64,000 nt of DNA from Tardiphaga robiniae (GTDB lineage: Bacteria; Pseudomonadota; Alphaproteobacteria; Rhizobiales; Xanthobacteraceae). Shown one piece after another: positions 7,038 to 15,485 of this stretch (its first letter is position 1; the number at the start of each line of letters is the position of its first letter). The stretch spans positions 124,001 to 188,000 of the forward strand of contig NZ_JABMCJ010000092.1 in the NCBI RefSeq assembly GCF_013359755.1, in the 5' to 3' direction. The notes under the pieces are model-generated. The model did not search any database and was not told the origin of the DNA. It saw only the letters and a program-made list of their open reading frames with translations. The position numbers and the translations under genes are program-made.

Positions 7038-8276
7038 ATGATCGATGCGGCCACCCCAGAGATTCACGATGATGCACGCGCACGTTCCAACGTGATGCGG
7101 CTGGCTGCGGCGCAGGCGCTTGGCGGTGCCAATTCGGCGGTCATCTTCGCCACCGGCGCCATCGTCGGTGCAACACTGGCGCCCAGCGTCTCGCTCGCGA
7201 CGGTGCCGATCTCGGTCTATGTCGTCGGACTTGCCTGCGGGACGCTGCCGGTCGGCATGATCTCCCGCGCCTATGGCCGCCGCGTCGCCTTCATCATCGG
7301 CAGTGGCGCCGGTGCGATCTGCGGCCTGCTCGGCGCCATCGCGATCCTGAAAGCATCATTCGCACTGTTCTGCTGCGCGACATTCTTCGGCGGCTTCTAC
7401 GGTGCTGTCGCGCAATCCTATCGCTTCGCCGCGGCCGATGGCGCCAGCCCGTCCTATCGCCCGAAGGCTGTCTCCTGGGTGATGGCTGGTGGCGTATTCG
7501 CCGGCGTGCTTGGCCCGCAGCTCGTGCAATGGACCATGGATATCTGGTCGCCCTATCTGTTTGCTGCGAGCTTCGCGGCGCAGGCGGTGGTTGCCCTGAT
7601 CGCGATGGCGCTGCTCTCGACCGTGGATGCGCCGAAGCCTGCGCCTGCGGACATGCATGGTGGCCGGCCGTTGCTCGAGATCGTGCGGCAGCCACGCTTC
7701 ATCGCAGCCGCGATTTGCGGCGTGGTGTCGTATTCGATGATGAATCTCGTGATGACCTCGGCGCCGCTGGCGATGAAGCTTTGCGGGCTGACGCTGAGCG
7801 ATTCCAATTTCGGCCTGCAGTGGCACATCGTGGCGATGTACGGTCCGAGCTTCTTCACGGGATCGCTGATCGCACGCTTTGGCGCGTCGAAGGTCGTGGC
7901 CGCAGGTCTGGCGCTGGAGGCGATCGCCGCGGTGATCGGCATCGCCGGCATCAGCGCGATGCATTTCTGGGTCTGTCTCGTCGTGCTCGGCCTCGGCTGG
8001 AATTTCGGCTTCATCGGCGCTTCCGCGCTGGTGCTGGAGACCCATCGGCCCCAGGAGCGCAACAAGGTGCAGGCCTTCAACGACTTCCTGGTGTTCGGCC
8101 TGATGGCGGTAGGCTCGTTCTCGTCCGGCCAGTTGCTCGCGAATTACGGCTGGTCGACAGTCAATGCTGTGGTTTTCCCGCCGGTCGTTCTCGGGCTCGT
8201 GGCGCTGGTCATGGCCGGTTTCATCAAGCGCCGCGCGGTGCAGCAGGCTGCGGCGTTTCCCGATCCGGCGGTCTAA
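7038..8276 (+). CDS. MFS transporter
   Basis: 412 residues with about twelve hydrophobic segments. The motif-A loop between helices 2 and 3 is recognisable as GMISRAYGRRVAFI, and the N-terminal half contains TFFGGFYGAVAQSYRFAAAD. A charged loop near residue 210 (TVDAPKPAPADMHGG) separates the two six-helix halves. The length is standard for a single-substrate MFS carrier. The substrate is not apparent; no catabolic or resistance gene is in the immediate neighbourhood. It lies downstream of the DUF938 gene on the same strand with a 114-base gap. Confidence 0.88.
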   Translation: MIDAATPEIHDDARARSNVMRLAAAQALGGANSAVIFATGAIVGATLAPSVSLATVPISVYVVGLACGTLPVGMISRAYGRRVAFIIGSGAGAICGLLGAIAILKASFALFCCATFFGGFYGAVAQSYRFAAADGASPSYRPKAVSWVMAGGVFAGVLGPQLVQWTMDIWSPYLFAASFAAQAVVALIAMALLSTVDAPKPAPADMHGGRPLLEIVRQPRFIAAAICGVVSYSMMNLVMTSAPLAMKLCGLTLSDSNFGLQWHIVAMYGPSFFTGSLIARFGASKVVAAGLALEAIAAVIGIAGISAMHFWVCLVVLGLGWNFGFIGASALVLETHRPQERNKVQAFNDFLVFGLMAVGSFSSGQLLANYGWSTVNAVVFPPVVLGLVALVMAGFIKRRAVQQAAAFPDPAV

Positions 8277-8364
8277 CCAAGGCGCATCACACACTTGCCG
8301 GCCGGGCGATCACCATCGCCCAAGCCGGCATTTGTGAACGACACTCTGGGACGTCCGGACGTCG

Positions 8365-9588
8365 TCAGGCCGTTCCTGTGTTTCCAGTGATCGAGGCAGC
8401 AACCAGTTTCTGGGTGATGCCTTGTCCGCTCAGCAGGCGGACAGCCGGACTTCTTGTTTCGGGAAAGATGGCCAGCAGGGTGTTCGACCCTTTCACTTCA
8501 GACCAGCCAAGCTCCTGCGCGTGAACCGCAGCACGCTGAGACACACGCACAAATGCTGCCGTCGGCTGGCCATTCTTGCCGGTCTCGATCATCAGATTTT
8601 TCAGTTCCTTATCGAGGTAGCGCATCAGGTCGGCTTTCAACGTGCCGAAATCGGCATTGCAATCCCGCAGCACCGCCGCGGCATCGGCGTCATCGACCAG
8701 TGCGAGTAACAGGTGCTCCAAGGTTGCATATTGATGACCTCTCTGGTCGGCATATTCGATTGCGCGTCGCCGCGTCGCGTGAAGCGCGGGCGAAAGCGGC
8801 AGCGTCGACAGGTCGATAAGGGCATCGGCGCTTTTCAGCCTCTTTACGGGGTCGAGGGTCGCCAGCAGCCTCTGCTTTTCGCTGATCGGCAGGACGATAT
8901 GCGAGGCGATGACGTCGGCAACCCGTCCGGGGTCGAGGGTTCTCTCCAGTGGCGGCCAAATTAGTGGCACGCGCATGTCGTGAGCCGAAACGTAGCTCTC
9001 GAACCGCTTGACTGCCTGCTGGATCAGTTCGGGCTCATCAGGAATAGGACCCTCACTCACGCCTGTAACATCGGCTCTATACGAGCCAGTCTCGCCTACG
9101 AAACGCTGAATCACGACGCGTTGACGCCCCTGTGCCAGAACTCTGAGCGTGCCGTCATCAATCCTTTGAATTTCAAGCAACTGGGCGAGAACGCCAATGT
9201 CGTAGATGTCCTCGAAGCCAGGTTCGTCAACAGTTTCGTTCTTTTGAATAGCAAGCACGACCTCGCGCTGCCGATCGAAGGCATCTTTCAGAGCGAGTAT
9301 TGTTTTCTCCCGTCCGACAAAAAGCGGGTAGGTCGCTGTCGGGAATGGAACGAGATCTCTCAGCGGAATGGCCGGGTAGCTTGATATTCCGCTTTGAAGC
9401 TTGATAGTCGGCGTTTCTGGCGAAGTTCGACCGACCTGCAACATCGCCGACAAGGTATTCCAGTCAGCGACGCCTAATATTCTCGATATCAGCTCCAGGC
9501 TTTCGCTGTGACTGATCGTGACGGCTTTGGTGGTGAGGTTTTCGCGCAGGGTCTGCGCCATAGCCTTTGCATCGCGAAAATCGCGCAT
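8365..9588 (-). CDS. LonN-ClpN fusion protein without ATPase
   Basis: 407 residues when started at the ATG at 9588, which has AGGACG seven bases upstream; the longer frame to 9660 has no such site. Three parts can be read: residues 1-50, a small domain seen at the N-terminus of some glyoxalase-superfamily proteins (RDFRDAKAMAQTLRENL, then GVADWNTLSAML); residues about 70-258, a LON substrate-binding domain (IPLRDLVPFPTATYPLFVGR, GVLAQLLEIQRIDDGTLRVL, QRLLATLDPVKRL); residues about 265-400, a Clp N-terminal repeat domain (RAIEYADQRGHQYATLEHLL, AAVLRDCNADFGTLKADLMR). Both Lon and Clp substrate-recognition modules are present, but no Walker motif or protease site. It may be an adaptor for protein quality control; function unproven. 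It is probably transcribed alone. Confidence 0.85.
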   Translation of the reverse strand: MRDFRDAKAMAQTLRENLTTKAVTISHSESLELISRILGVADWNTLSAMLQVGRTSPETPTIKLQSGISSYPAIPLRDLVPFPTATYPLFVGREKTILALKDAFDRQREVVLAIQKNETVDEPGFEDIYDIGVLAQLLEIQRIDDGTLRVLAQGRQRVVIQRFVGETGSYRADVTGVSEGPIPDEPELIQQAVKRFESYVSAHDMRVPLIWPPLERTLDPGRVADVIASHIVLPISEKQRLLATLDPVKRLKSADALIDLSTLPLSPALHATRRRAIEYADQRGHQYATLEHLLLALVDDADAAAVLRDCNADFGTLKADLMRYLDKELKNLMIETGKNGQPTAAFVRVSQRAAVHAQELGWSEVKGSNTLLAIFPETRSPAVRLLSGQGITQKLVAASITGNTGTA

Positions 9589-9809
9589 CTGTTTCGTCCT
9601 TTGCGTGAGCGAACCAGGGGGCATCAGGTGGTTGCGTTGCTGACCCGGTCGCTCGGACAAAGGGTGTCGGCAAAGGAAGTGATACGTTCACCGTCCCGTT
9701 CAGGGCGCAACCGGCAGGTCGTATCAACCGAGATAAAATTGGCTCAAAGGCGTCTAGCTGTCAATGAGGTGCAACTGTCGGCTGCGTTCACGCGACAGTG
9801 AGACCTGTA

Positions 9810-11126
9810 TCAGTCGACATCGGCCAATTGGTCCGCAGTCTCGAACGCGTCGCGCGGCCACGAGATTTGCACCACCGCGCCGTGATCCGGAAAGACACGA
9901 TTGCTGAACGTTACCCTGGCGCCGGTGCGCTCCAGCAGCGTGCGCGCGATGAATACGCCGAGGCCGAGGCCGCGATGTTCGCCCTCTTCGGCGGGGCGAC
10001 GACGCGACAGATAGGGCTCGCCGATCCGCTTCAGCAGGTCCGGTGGAATGCCCGGGCCATCGTCCGAGATCGAGATCACGATACTTTCCGCATTCCACCA
10101 AGCGTTCACTTCGACCTGCTCCCGCGCGAAATCGACCGCATTCTCCAGAATGTTGCCGACGCCGTAGAGGATCGCCGGATTGCGCATGCCGGCCGGTTCG
10201 GGGGCGTTGGCGACGGCGATACGTATCTTGATGGCAATGCCGAAGTCGCGATGCGGCGCCACGGCTTCCTCGATCAGCTGCGAGAGCGGCATACGGTCGA
10301 ATGGCGCGCCGCTCGAATTCAGCTGCGTGATCTTGGAAAGAATCTCGCGGCAGCGCTGCGCCTGTTCGCGGACGGTCTTCAGGTCATCGGCAAGTTCCGG
10401 GTTGTTGTGGATGTTCTTCTCGAGCTCCCGGGAGATTAGGAAGATGGTCGAGAGCGGCGTTCCCAATTCATGCGCGGCAGCGGCGGCGAGACCGTCGATC
10501 TGGGTCAAATGCTGCTCGCGCGTCAGCACCAGTTCGGTGGCGGCAAGCGCATCCGAAAGCTTGCGGGCTTCCTCGGTGACCTGAAACGCATAGAGGCTGG
10601 TCACGCCGATGGCGGTCAGGATCGAGAACCAGACACCAAGCAGATAGATCTGTGGCAGCACCAGCGGTTCTGCGGAGTCCCACGGTAGCGGCAGATGAAA
10701 GAAGGCCAGTACGGTGGCAGAGGCTGCCGCGAGAACGCCGAGCGCGATGGTGAACCGCGTCGGCAGTGCCGTCGCGGAGATCAGCACCGGTGCCAGAAAC
10801 AGGAACGAGAACGGATTCTGCAATCCGCCGGTGCAGTAGAGCAGGCCCGCCAGCTCGATGATATTGAGCGCGAGCAGGGCGGCTGCGAAAAGCGGTTCCA
10901 GCCGGTGGACCGGATTGAACAGCGTCTGCAGCACGAGGTTGAGGGTCGCCGACAGGCCGATGATCGTCACGCAGGGAATGATGGCGACGTCGTATTCGAG
11001 CCCCTGCACCACGACGAAGATCGCAGCCAACTGGCCGAGCGCCGCGAGCCAGCGCAAACGCAGGATCGTGTCGAGGCGAACATAACGGCGCGGCTGGCGA
11101 AAGTCGGAGGCGGAAATATCGGTCAT
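9810..11126 (-). CDS. RegB/ActS/PrrB-family redox-sensing histidine kinase
   Basis: 438 residues: six transmembrane segments (about 25-180), then a histidine kinase core. The quinone-site motif GGLQNPFSFLF is at 100-110, the phospho-acceptor His219 lies in AAAAHELGTPLSTI, and the redox cysteine Cys259 in QAQRCREIL. The 40-residue spacing between this His and Cys equals that of Rhodobacter RegB (His225/Cys265). The ATPase has NILENAVDFA, DDGPGIP and GLGLGVFIA. Family members repress or activate photosynthesis, nitrogen fixation, CO2 fixation and respiration genes through the RegA/ActR response regulator. No regA-like gene is next to it here, which is unusual. It is divergent from the ABC exporter genes. 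Confidence 0.92.
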   Translation of the reverse strand: MTDISASDFRQPRRYVRLDTILRLRWLAALGQLAAIFVVVQGLEYDVAIIPCVTIIGLSATLNLVLQTLFNPVHRLEPLFAAALLALNIIELAGLLYCTGGLQNPFSFLFLAPVLISATALPTRFTIALGVLAAASATVLAFFHLPLPWDSAEPLVLPQIYLLGVWFSILTAIGVTSLYAFQVTEEARKLSDALAATELVLTREQHLTQIDGLAAAAAHELGTPLSTIFLISRELEKNIHNNPELADDLKTVREQAQRCREILSKITQLNSSGAPFDRMPLSQLIEEAVAPHRDFGIAIKIRIAVANAPEPAGMRNPAILYGVGNILENAVDFAREQVEVNAWWNAESIVISISDDGPGIPPDLLKRIGEPYLSRRRPAEEGEHRGLGLGVFIARTLLERTGARVTFSNRVFPDHGAVVQISWPRDAFETADQLADVD

Positions 11127-11235
11127 ATCAGGACATTAGACGCCCCGGGCGATGACCACAAACCCATGCGGGCTGCGGCCACTTGAAGCGCCCAAGCTTG
11201 CCTTCGCCGCCACAATGCCGCATGGAACGGCAGCA

Positions 11236-12030
11236 ATGACGATTGAAGACACCAAGTCAGGCCATGCGGCGACGGTTGATCGCAATGCTGCGGCGGCGAT
11301 CGACGTCGCTCATCTCGTCAAATTCTACAAGACCAACTGCGCCGTGGATGACATCTCGTTCAAGATCGCGCGCGGCAGCATCACCGGTCTCCTGGGCGGC
11401 AATGGCGCGGGCAAGACCACCACCATTGCCATGATCATGGGGCTGACGCTGCCGACCTCGGGAAAGGTCTCGGTGCTCGGCTGCGCGATGCCGGCGCAAT
11501 CAGCCGAAGTGCTTGGCCGGATGAATTTTGAAAGCCCCTACGTCGACATGCCGATGCGGCTCACGGTCCGGCAGAACCTCACCGTGTTCGGAAAGCTCTA
11601 TGCCGTGTCTGACCTCAAGGGCCGCATCGCGCAACTGGCCGAAGACCTCGATCTCACCGATTTTCTCGACCGCGCCAGCGGCAAGCTCTCTGCAGGCCAG
11701 AAAACGCGCGTCGCGCTGGCCAAGGCGTTGATCAATGCGCCGGAGCTGTTGCTGCTCGATGAGCCGACGGCCTCGCTCGACCCGGATACGGCCGACTGGA
11801 TCAGGCGGCATATCGAGACCTATCGCAGGAGCAACAACGCCACGATCCTCTTGGCCTCGCACAACATGCTGGAAGTCGAGCGGCTATGCGACCGCGTCAT
11901 CATCATGAAGAAGGGCCGCATCGAGGACGACGACAGTCCGGAGCAGATATTGCTGCGCTATAACCGCACGACTCTGGAAGAGGTATTTCTCGACGTCGCG
12001 CGCGGTCGCGACCGGGAGCAGGCGCCATGA
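11236..12030 (+). CDS. ABC-2 type exporter, ATP-binding subunit
   Basis: 264 residues with Walker A GGNGAGKTTT, Q-loop region, signature LSAGQKTRVALAKAL, Walker B LLLLDEPTASLD and the H-loop LLASHNM. It has the shape of drug/polysaccharide-type ABC-2 ATPases. The C-terminal EEVFLDVARGR resembles the end of NatA/CcmA-like subunits. The ATG at 11236 follows GGAACGG; an in-frame ATG at 11215 is possible. Its stop overlaps the start of the permease gene by four bases (ATGA), so the two are coupled and form one exporter. Substrate unknown. Confidence 0.9.
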   Translation: MTIEDTKSGHAATVDRNAAAAIDVAHLVKFYKTNCAVDDISFKIARGSITGLLGGNGAGKTTTIAMIMGLTLPTSGKVSVLGCAMPAQSAEVLGRMNFESPYVDMPMRLTVRQNLTVFGKLYAVSDLKGRIAQLAEDLDLTDFLDRASGKLSAGQKTRVALAKALINAPELLLLDEPTASLDPDTADWIRRHIETYRRSNNATILLASHNMLEVERLCDRVIIMKKGRIEDDDSPEQILLRYNRTTLEEVFLDVARGRDREQAP

Positions 12031-12842
12031 GCCTCGTAGAGCGGTCACACGGCATCGCCATGCATCGCATCAATGCGATGGTGCTGCGCTACTGGTATCT
12101 GTTGGTGTCGTCGTGGCCGCGCATGCTGGAGCTGGTCTATTGGCCGGCGCTGCAGATCATCACCTGGGGATTCCTGCAGAATTACATCTCGCAGAACGCC
12201 GGGTTCTTCGCCCAGGCCGGCGGCACGCTGATCGGCGCAGTGATCCTGTGGGACATCCTGTTTCGCGGCCAGCTTGGTTTGTCCATCTCCTTCCTCGAGG
12301 AAATGTGGGCGCGCAATCTCGGTAACCTGATGATGAGCCCGCTGAAGCCGATCGAGTTTCTGATCTCGCTGATGATCATGAGCCTGATCCGCCTCGCCAT
12401 CGGCGTCATCCCGATGGTGATTCTCGCAATGTTCTTCAAATTCAACCTGTTCGCGCTCGGCCTGCCGCTGATCGCGTTCTTCTGCAACCTGATCTTCACC
12501 AGTTGGTCGCTCGGTATCTTTGTGTCGGGTCTGGTGCTGCGCAACGGCCTCGGCGCCGAGAGCATTGTCTGGACGCTGATGTTCGGGCTGATGCCGCTGG
12601 CCTGCGTCTACTATCCAGTCTCGGTGCTGCCGACGTGGCTGCAATATGTCGCCTGGGCCTTGCCACCGACCTATGTGTTCGAGGGCATGCGGGCGCTGCT
12701 GTTCGATCACACCTTCCGCGCCGACCTGATGTTGACTGCGCTGGCCATCAACGTCGTGCTGTTTATTGTTTCATTCGCGATATTTCTTGGGCTTTTGAAC
12801 AGCGCCAGGCGCGCCGGAACGCTGATCTCCGGCGGCGAATAA
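12027..12842 (+). CDS. ABC-2 type exporter, permease subunit
   Basis: 271 residues, about six transmembrane segments and the ABC-2 membrane-domain pattern. The conserved amphipathic part is near GLSISFLEEMWARNLGNLMM and the characteristic final loop is YYPVSVLPTWLQYVAWALPP. The whole subunit is a half transporter that would dimerise with two copies of the ATPase encoded just upstream. It is similar in layout to NodJ-like and drug-export permeases, but nothing around it tells what it exports. It is the last gene of the two-gene operon; a 136-base gap follows before phaZ. Confidence 0.88.
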   Translation: MSLVERSHGIAMHRINAMVLRYWYLLVSSWPRMLELVYWPALQIITWGFLQNYISQNAGFFAQAGGTLIGAVILWDILFRGQLGLSISFLEEMWARNLGNLMMSPLKPIEFLISLMIMSLIRLAIGVIPMVILAMFFKFNLFALGLPLIAFFCNLIFTSWSLGIFVSGLVLRNGLGAESIVWTLMFGLMPLACVYYPVSVLPTWLQYVAWALPPTYVFEGMRALLFDHTFRADLMLTALAINVVLFIVSFAIFLGLLNSARRAGTLISGGE

Positions 12843-12908
12843 GACCATTTATCAAGGGATAACCGCCGTTTTTACCGCCAATGGCCTGAAAGCCATGCGT
12901 GCGGCGCA

Positions 12909-12942
12909 TTGACGCTTTCTTACGCAGACACCAGTATATAGT
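12909..12942 (+). promoter_or_regulatory. Possible sigma-70 promoter of phaZ
   Basis: TTGACG at 12909 is followed 18 bases later by AGTATA in an AT-rich AGTATATAGT stretch, 35-40 bases in front of the phaZ ribosome binding site. The -35 match is good; the -10 alignment is ambiguous. Confidence 0.35.
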
Positions 12943-12978
12943 GCAGCGCAAAAGTAGACGCTCAACGAGTGAGGACAG

Positions 12979-14304
12979 ATGCCGATAGGTGAATTTGGCA
13001 GGCCGCCAGCCCTGCCGTCCGAGACGAGCCCGGCTCTGACCACCCCGATGTACTGGATGTATGAGATGGCCTACGCGTCGCTCAATCCGGCGCGCGCGAT
13101 GACAGACGCTACCAGGATGCTGTTTCAGAATCCGCTGAATCCGTTCTCGCAGACTGAGTTCGGCAAGTCGGTGACGGCGGGCTGCGAATTGTTCGAACGC
13201 ACCACGCGCCGCTACGGCAAGCCGGAATGGGGCCTGCACGATACCGACGTGAATGGTGTGCGGACGCCGATCGAAATCCGTTCGGTGTGGGAAAAGCCGT
13301 TCTGCCGTCTTCTCTATTTCGATCGCAAACATCCGCGTCCGCTGCGCGCACCGCAGCCGCGCGTGTTGATCGTGGCGCCGATGTCCGGCCATTATGCGAC
13401 ATTGCTGCGTGGTACCGTCGAGGCCTTCCTGCCGACCCATGAGGTCTACATCACCGACTGGTCGGATGCGCGTCAGGTACCTCTGGCCGCGGGCCGCTTC
13501 GATCTCGAAGACTACATCGACTATGTGATCGAGATGTTCCACGTGCTCGGCGGCAACGTCCATGTTCTCGCCGTCTGTCAGCCCGCCGTGCCGGTGCTTG
13601 CTGCGGTGTCGGTGATGGAAGCCGAGAACGATCCCTATGTGCCCCTGTCGATGACGCTGATGGGCGGCCCGATCGATACGCGCCGCAATCCGACCGCTGT
13701 GAACAATCTCGCTGCCGAAAAGGGCATGGATTGGTTCCGCAACAACGTGATCACCAAGGTGCCGTTTCCGCATCCAGGTATCATGCGCGACGTCTATCCA
13801 GGCTTTTTGCAGCTCAGCGGCTTCATCAGCATGAATCGCGACCGCCACGTGGAAGCACACAAGAAGCTGTTCGAGAACCTGGTGAAGGGCGATGGCGATC
13901 TCGTGGACAAGCATCGCGAATTCTACGACGAATATCTGGCGGTGATGGATCTGACTGCAGAGTATTACCTGCAGACCGTCGATACCGTGTTCGTCAAACA
14001 TGCGCTACCGAAGGGCGAGATGACCCATCGCGGCAAGCCTGTTGATCCGTCGAAGGTCGTCAATGTTGCGCTGATGACCGTCGAAGGCGAGAACGACGAT
14101 ATTTCCGGCCTCGGTCAGACCGAAGCGACGCATATGTTGTGCAGTTCGATCCCCGATGAGCGTCGTGTGCATTACGTTCAGAAGGGCGTTGGACACTACG
14201 GCGTGTTCAATGGATCGCGATTCAAATCTGAAATCGTGCCGCGCGTGTCTGACTTCATGCTGAGCGCAGCAAGCGCGCGCCATCGCGCCGCTGCTGCGGA
14301 GTGA
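12979..14304 (+). CDS. phaZ: Intracellular polyhydroxyalkanoate depolymerase
   Basis: 441 residues matching PhaZa1-type intracellular depolymerases, which degrade native PHB granules to release 3-hydroxybutyrate units. The nucleophile is a cysteine (Cys200 in LAVCQPAVPVLA) in place of the usual lipase serine, as in the Ralstonia enzyme. Acidic and histidine members of the triad are likely in TVEGENDDISG and KGVGHYGVF. The N-terminal MYWMYEMAYASLNPARAMTD block is typical. The ATG at 12979 is preceded by GAGGACAG. PhaA, PhaB and PhaR are encoded about 40 kb away in this window. A long palindrome follows the stop codon. Confidence 0.93.
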   Translation: MPIGEFGRPPALPSETSPALTTPMYWMYEMAYASLNPARAMTDATRMLFQNPLNPFSQTEFGKSVTAGCELFERTTRRYGKPEWGLHDTDVNGVRTPIEIRSVWEKPFCRLLYFDRKHPRPLRAPQPRVLIVAPMSGHYATLLRGTVEAFLPTHEVYITDWSDARQVPLAAGRFDLEDYIDYVIEMFHVLGGNVHVLAVCQPAVPVLAAVSVMEAENDPYVPLSMTLMGGPIDTRRNPTAVNNLAAEKGMDWFRNNVITKVPFPHPGIMRDVYPGFLQLSGFISMNRDRHVEAHKKLFENLVKGDGDLVDKHREFYDEYLAVMDLTAEYYLQTVDTVFVKHALPKGEMTHRGKPVDPSKVVNVALMTVEGENDDISGLGQTEATHMLCSSIPDERRVHYVQKGVGHYGVFNGSRFKSEIVPRVSDFMLSAASARHRAAAAE

Positions 14305-14679
14305 TTCAACACGCGCACATGCGGTGACGATGCATCGTCATCGCATGTGCGCGATCACCATCGATGAATCGAAAACAACATCGTTGAAATGCGCGATGAT
14401 CGCGTGTGAGTTGCGATGGCGCGCTTTCTAAGCCCTTGAAAATAGGCATGGAAACCGGATTTTCCGCCTATTTCTAGCAGCGGTGCGCGATTCACTCTTA
14501 GATTCCGAAATTCAACGTTCTTTTGAATCCAGATTCCTGTTCCGGACCCCATCCGGTAGGGGACAAATCGCCTTTTGACCCCGTATATTGGGCAAATGAT
14601 TTGTTTTTGCGCCGAGCAATTTCCGTGGCGGCGGTTATGGCAGAATCCGGTCGATCTACTGACGACCGGGACTACTGAC
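14305..14679. other. Gene-free interval between phaZ and the metallopeptidase gene
   Basis: 375 bases without a supported ORF. It holds the 42-bp palindrome at 14312-14353 and a second bulged hairpin at 14440-14473 (AAATAGGC / GCCTATTT outer stem, GGAAA / TTTCC inner stem). The remainder is notably AT-richer than the flanking genes. A small RNA or long leader is possible but nothing recognisable was found. Confidence 0.5.
14312..14353. repeat. 42-bp near-perfect palindrome downstream of phaZ
   Basis: Two 21-base arms meet at ATG|CAT with no loop. They start with CGCGCACATGCGG and end with CGCATGTGCGCG; the only mismatch would be a G-U pair in RNA. It begins 8 bases after the phaZ stop codon. 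No T run follows. It may end or protect the phaZ transcript, or be a protein binding site. Confidence 0.75.
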
Positions 14680-15432
14680 ATGGCCTTCCGCGCACTTCTC
14701 TACCGCCGCCCCACCGAACCAGACACGCTTGCCGTCAAACACGGCTCCCAGATCTTCGCCATACGCCTGCGCAGGCACCGCCGTGCGACGCGTTATACGC
14801 TGCGCATTCATCCGAGCGAGCGCGAAGCGATCCTGACCATGCCGCCGCGTGGGTCATTGGCCGATGCGAAGGACTTCGCACAGCGTCATGGCGCCTGGAT
14901 CGCGGCGCGTCTTGGCCGTTTGCCGAAGGCAGCACCATTCGAACACGGCACAACAGTTCCGTTGCGGGGAACTCCGCATAGAATCGTGCATCGGGCAGGG
15001 CGGGGGACGGTGTGGACCGAGACCCGCGACAACGGCGAGAAAATCATCTGCGTCGCCGGCGATGTCGAGCATATCGACCGACGTATCCACGATTTCCTCA
15101 AGCGCGAAGCCAAGGCCGATCTCGTCAAGGCATCGAACCGCTATGCGGCGCAGCTGAACGTCAAGGTGAAGCGGATCTCGATCCGCGATCAGTCGAGCCG
15201 CTGGGGGTCGTGCACCACCGAGGGCTCGCTGTCGTTCTCCTGGCGTCTGATCCTCGCGCCGCCCTTCGTGCTGGATTATCTCGCGGCCCATGAAGTCGGG
15301 CATCTCGTCGAGATGAACCATTCGGTGAAGTTCTGGCGCGTGGTCGGGCGCATCTGCCCGGCGACCGAACGCGCCAAGGCCTGGCTCGATACCCATGGCA
15401 ACGACCTGCATCGCTTCGGCGTGCAGGATTGA
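14680..15432 (+). CDS. YgjP/DUF45-type zinc metallopeptidase
   Basis: 250 residues from the ATG at 14680. The domain is the M48-related YgjP-like family: a beta-rich N-terminal half (residues 1-120) followed by the signature SIRDQSSRWGSC and the zinc motif AAHEVGHLVEMNHSVKFW, with HEVGH providing two ligands and the glutamate, and a third histidine in MNHSVKFW. Members are cytosolic and their role is uncertain; some are linked to DNA-protein crosslink repair by similarity to SprT/Wss1. An upstream in-frame ATG at 14575 is possible, but the extra residues look non-coding. It is tail to tail with the PBP gene. Confidence 0.88.
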   Translation: MAFRALLYRRPTEPDTLAVKHGSQIFAIRLRRHRRATRYTLRIHPSEREAILTMPPRGSLADAKDFAQRHGAWIAARLGRLPKAAPFEHGTTVPLRGTPHRIVHRAGRGTVWTETRDNGEKIICVAGDVEHIDRRIHDFLKREAKADLVKASNRYAAQLNVKVKRISIRDQSSRWGSCTTEGSLSFSWRLILAPPFVLDYLAAHEVGHLVEMNHSVKFWRVVGRICPATERAKAWLDTHGNDLHRFGVQD

Positions 15433-15485
15433 GCTCTTGGTCCCGGCCGCGGTGCTGTGCATCGCGTGTCCGGGACGCTCGCTCA

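Noticed and set aside
12763-14001. 412-aa minus-strand frame overlapping phaZ
   Set aside because: Antisense shadow; the product is His/Arg-rich with no family pattern, and phaZ is certain.
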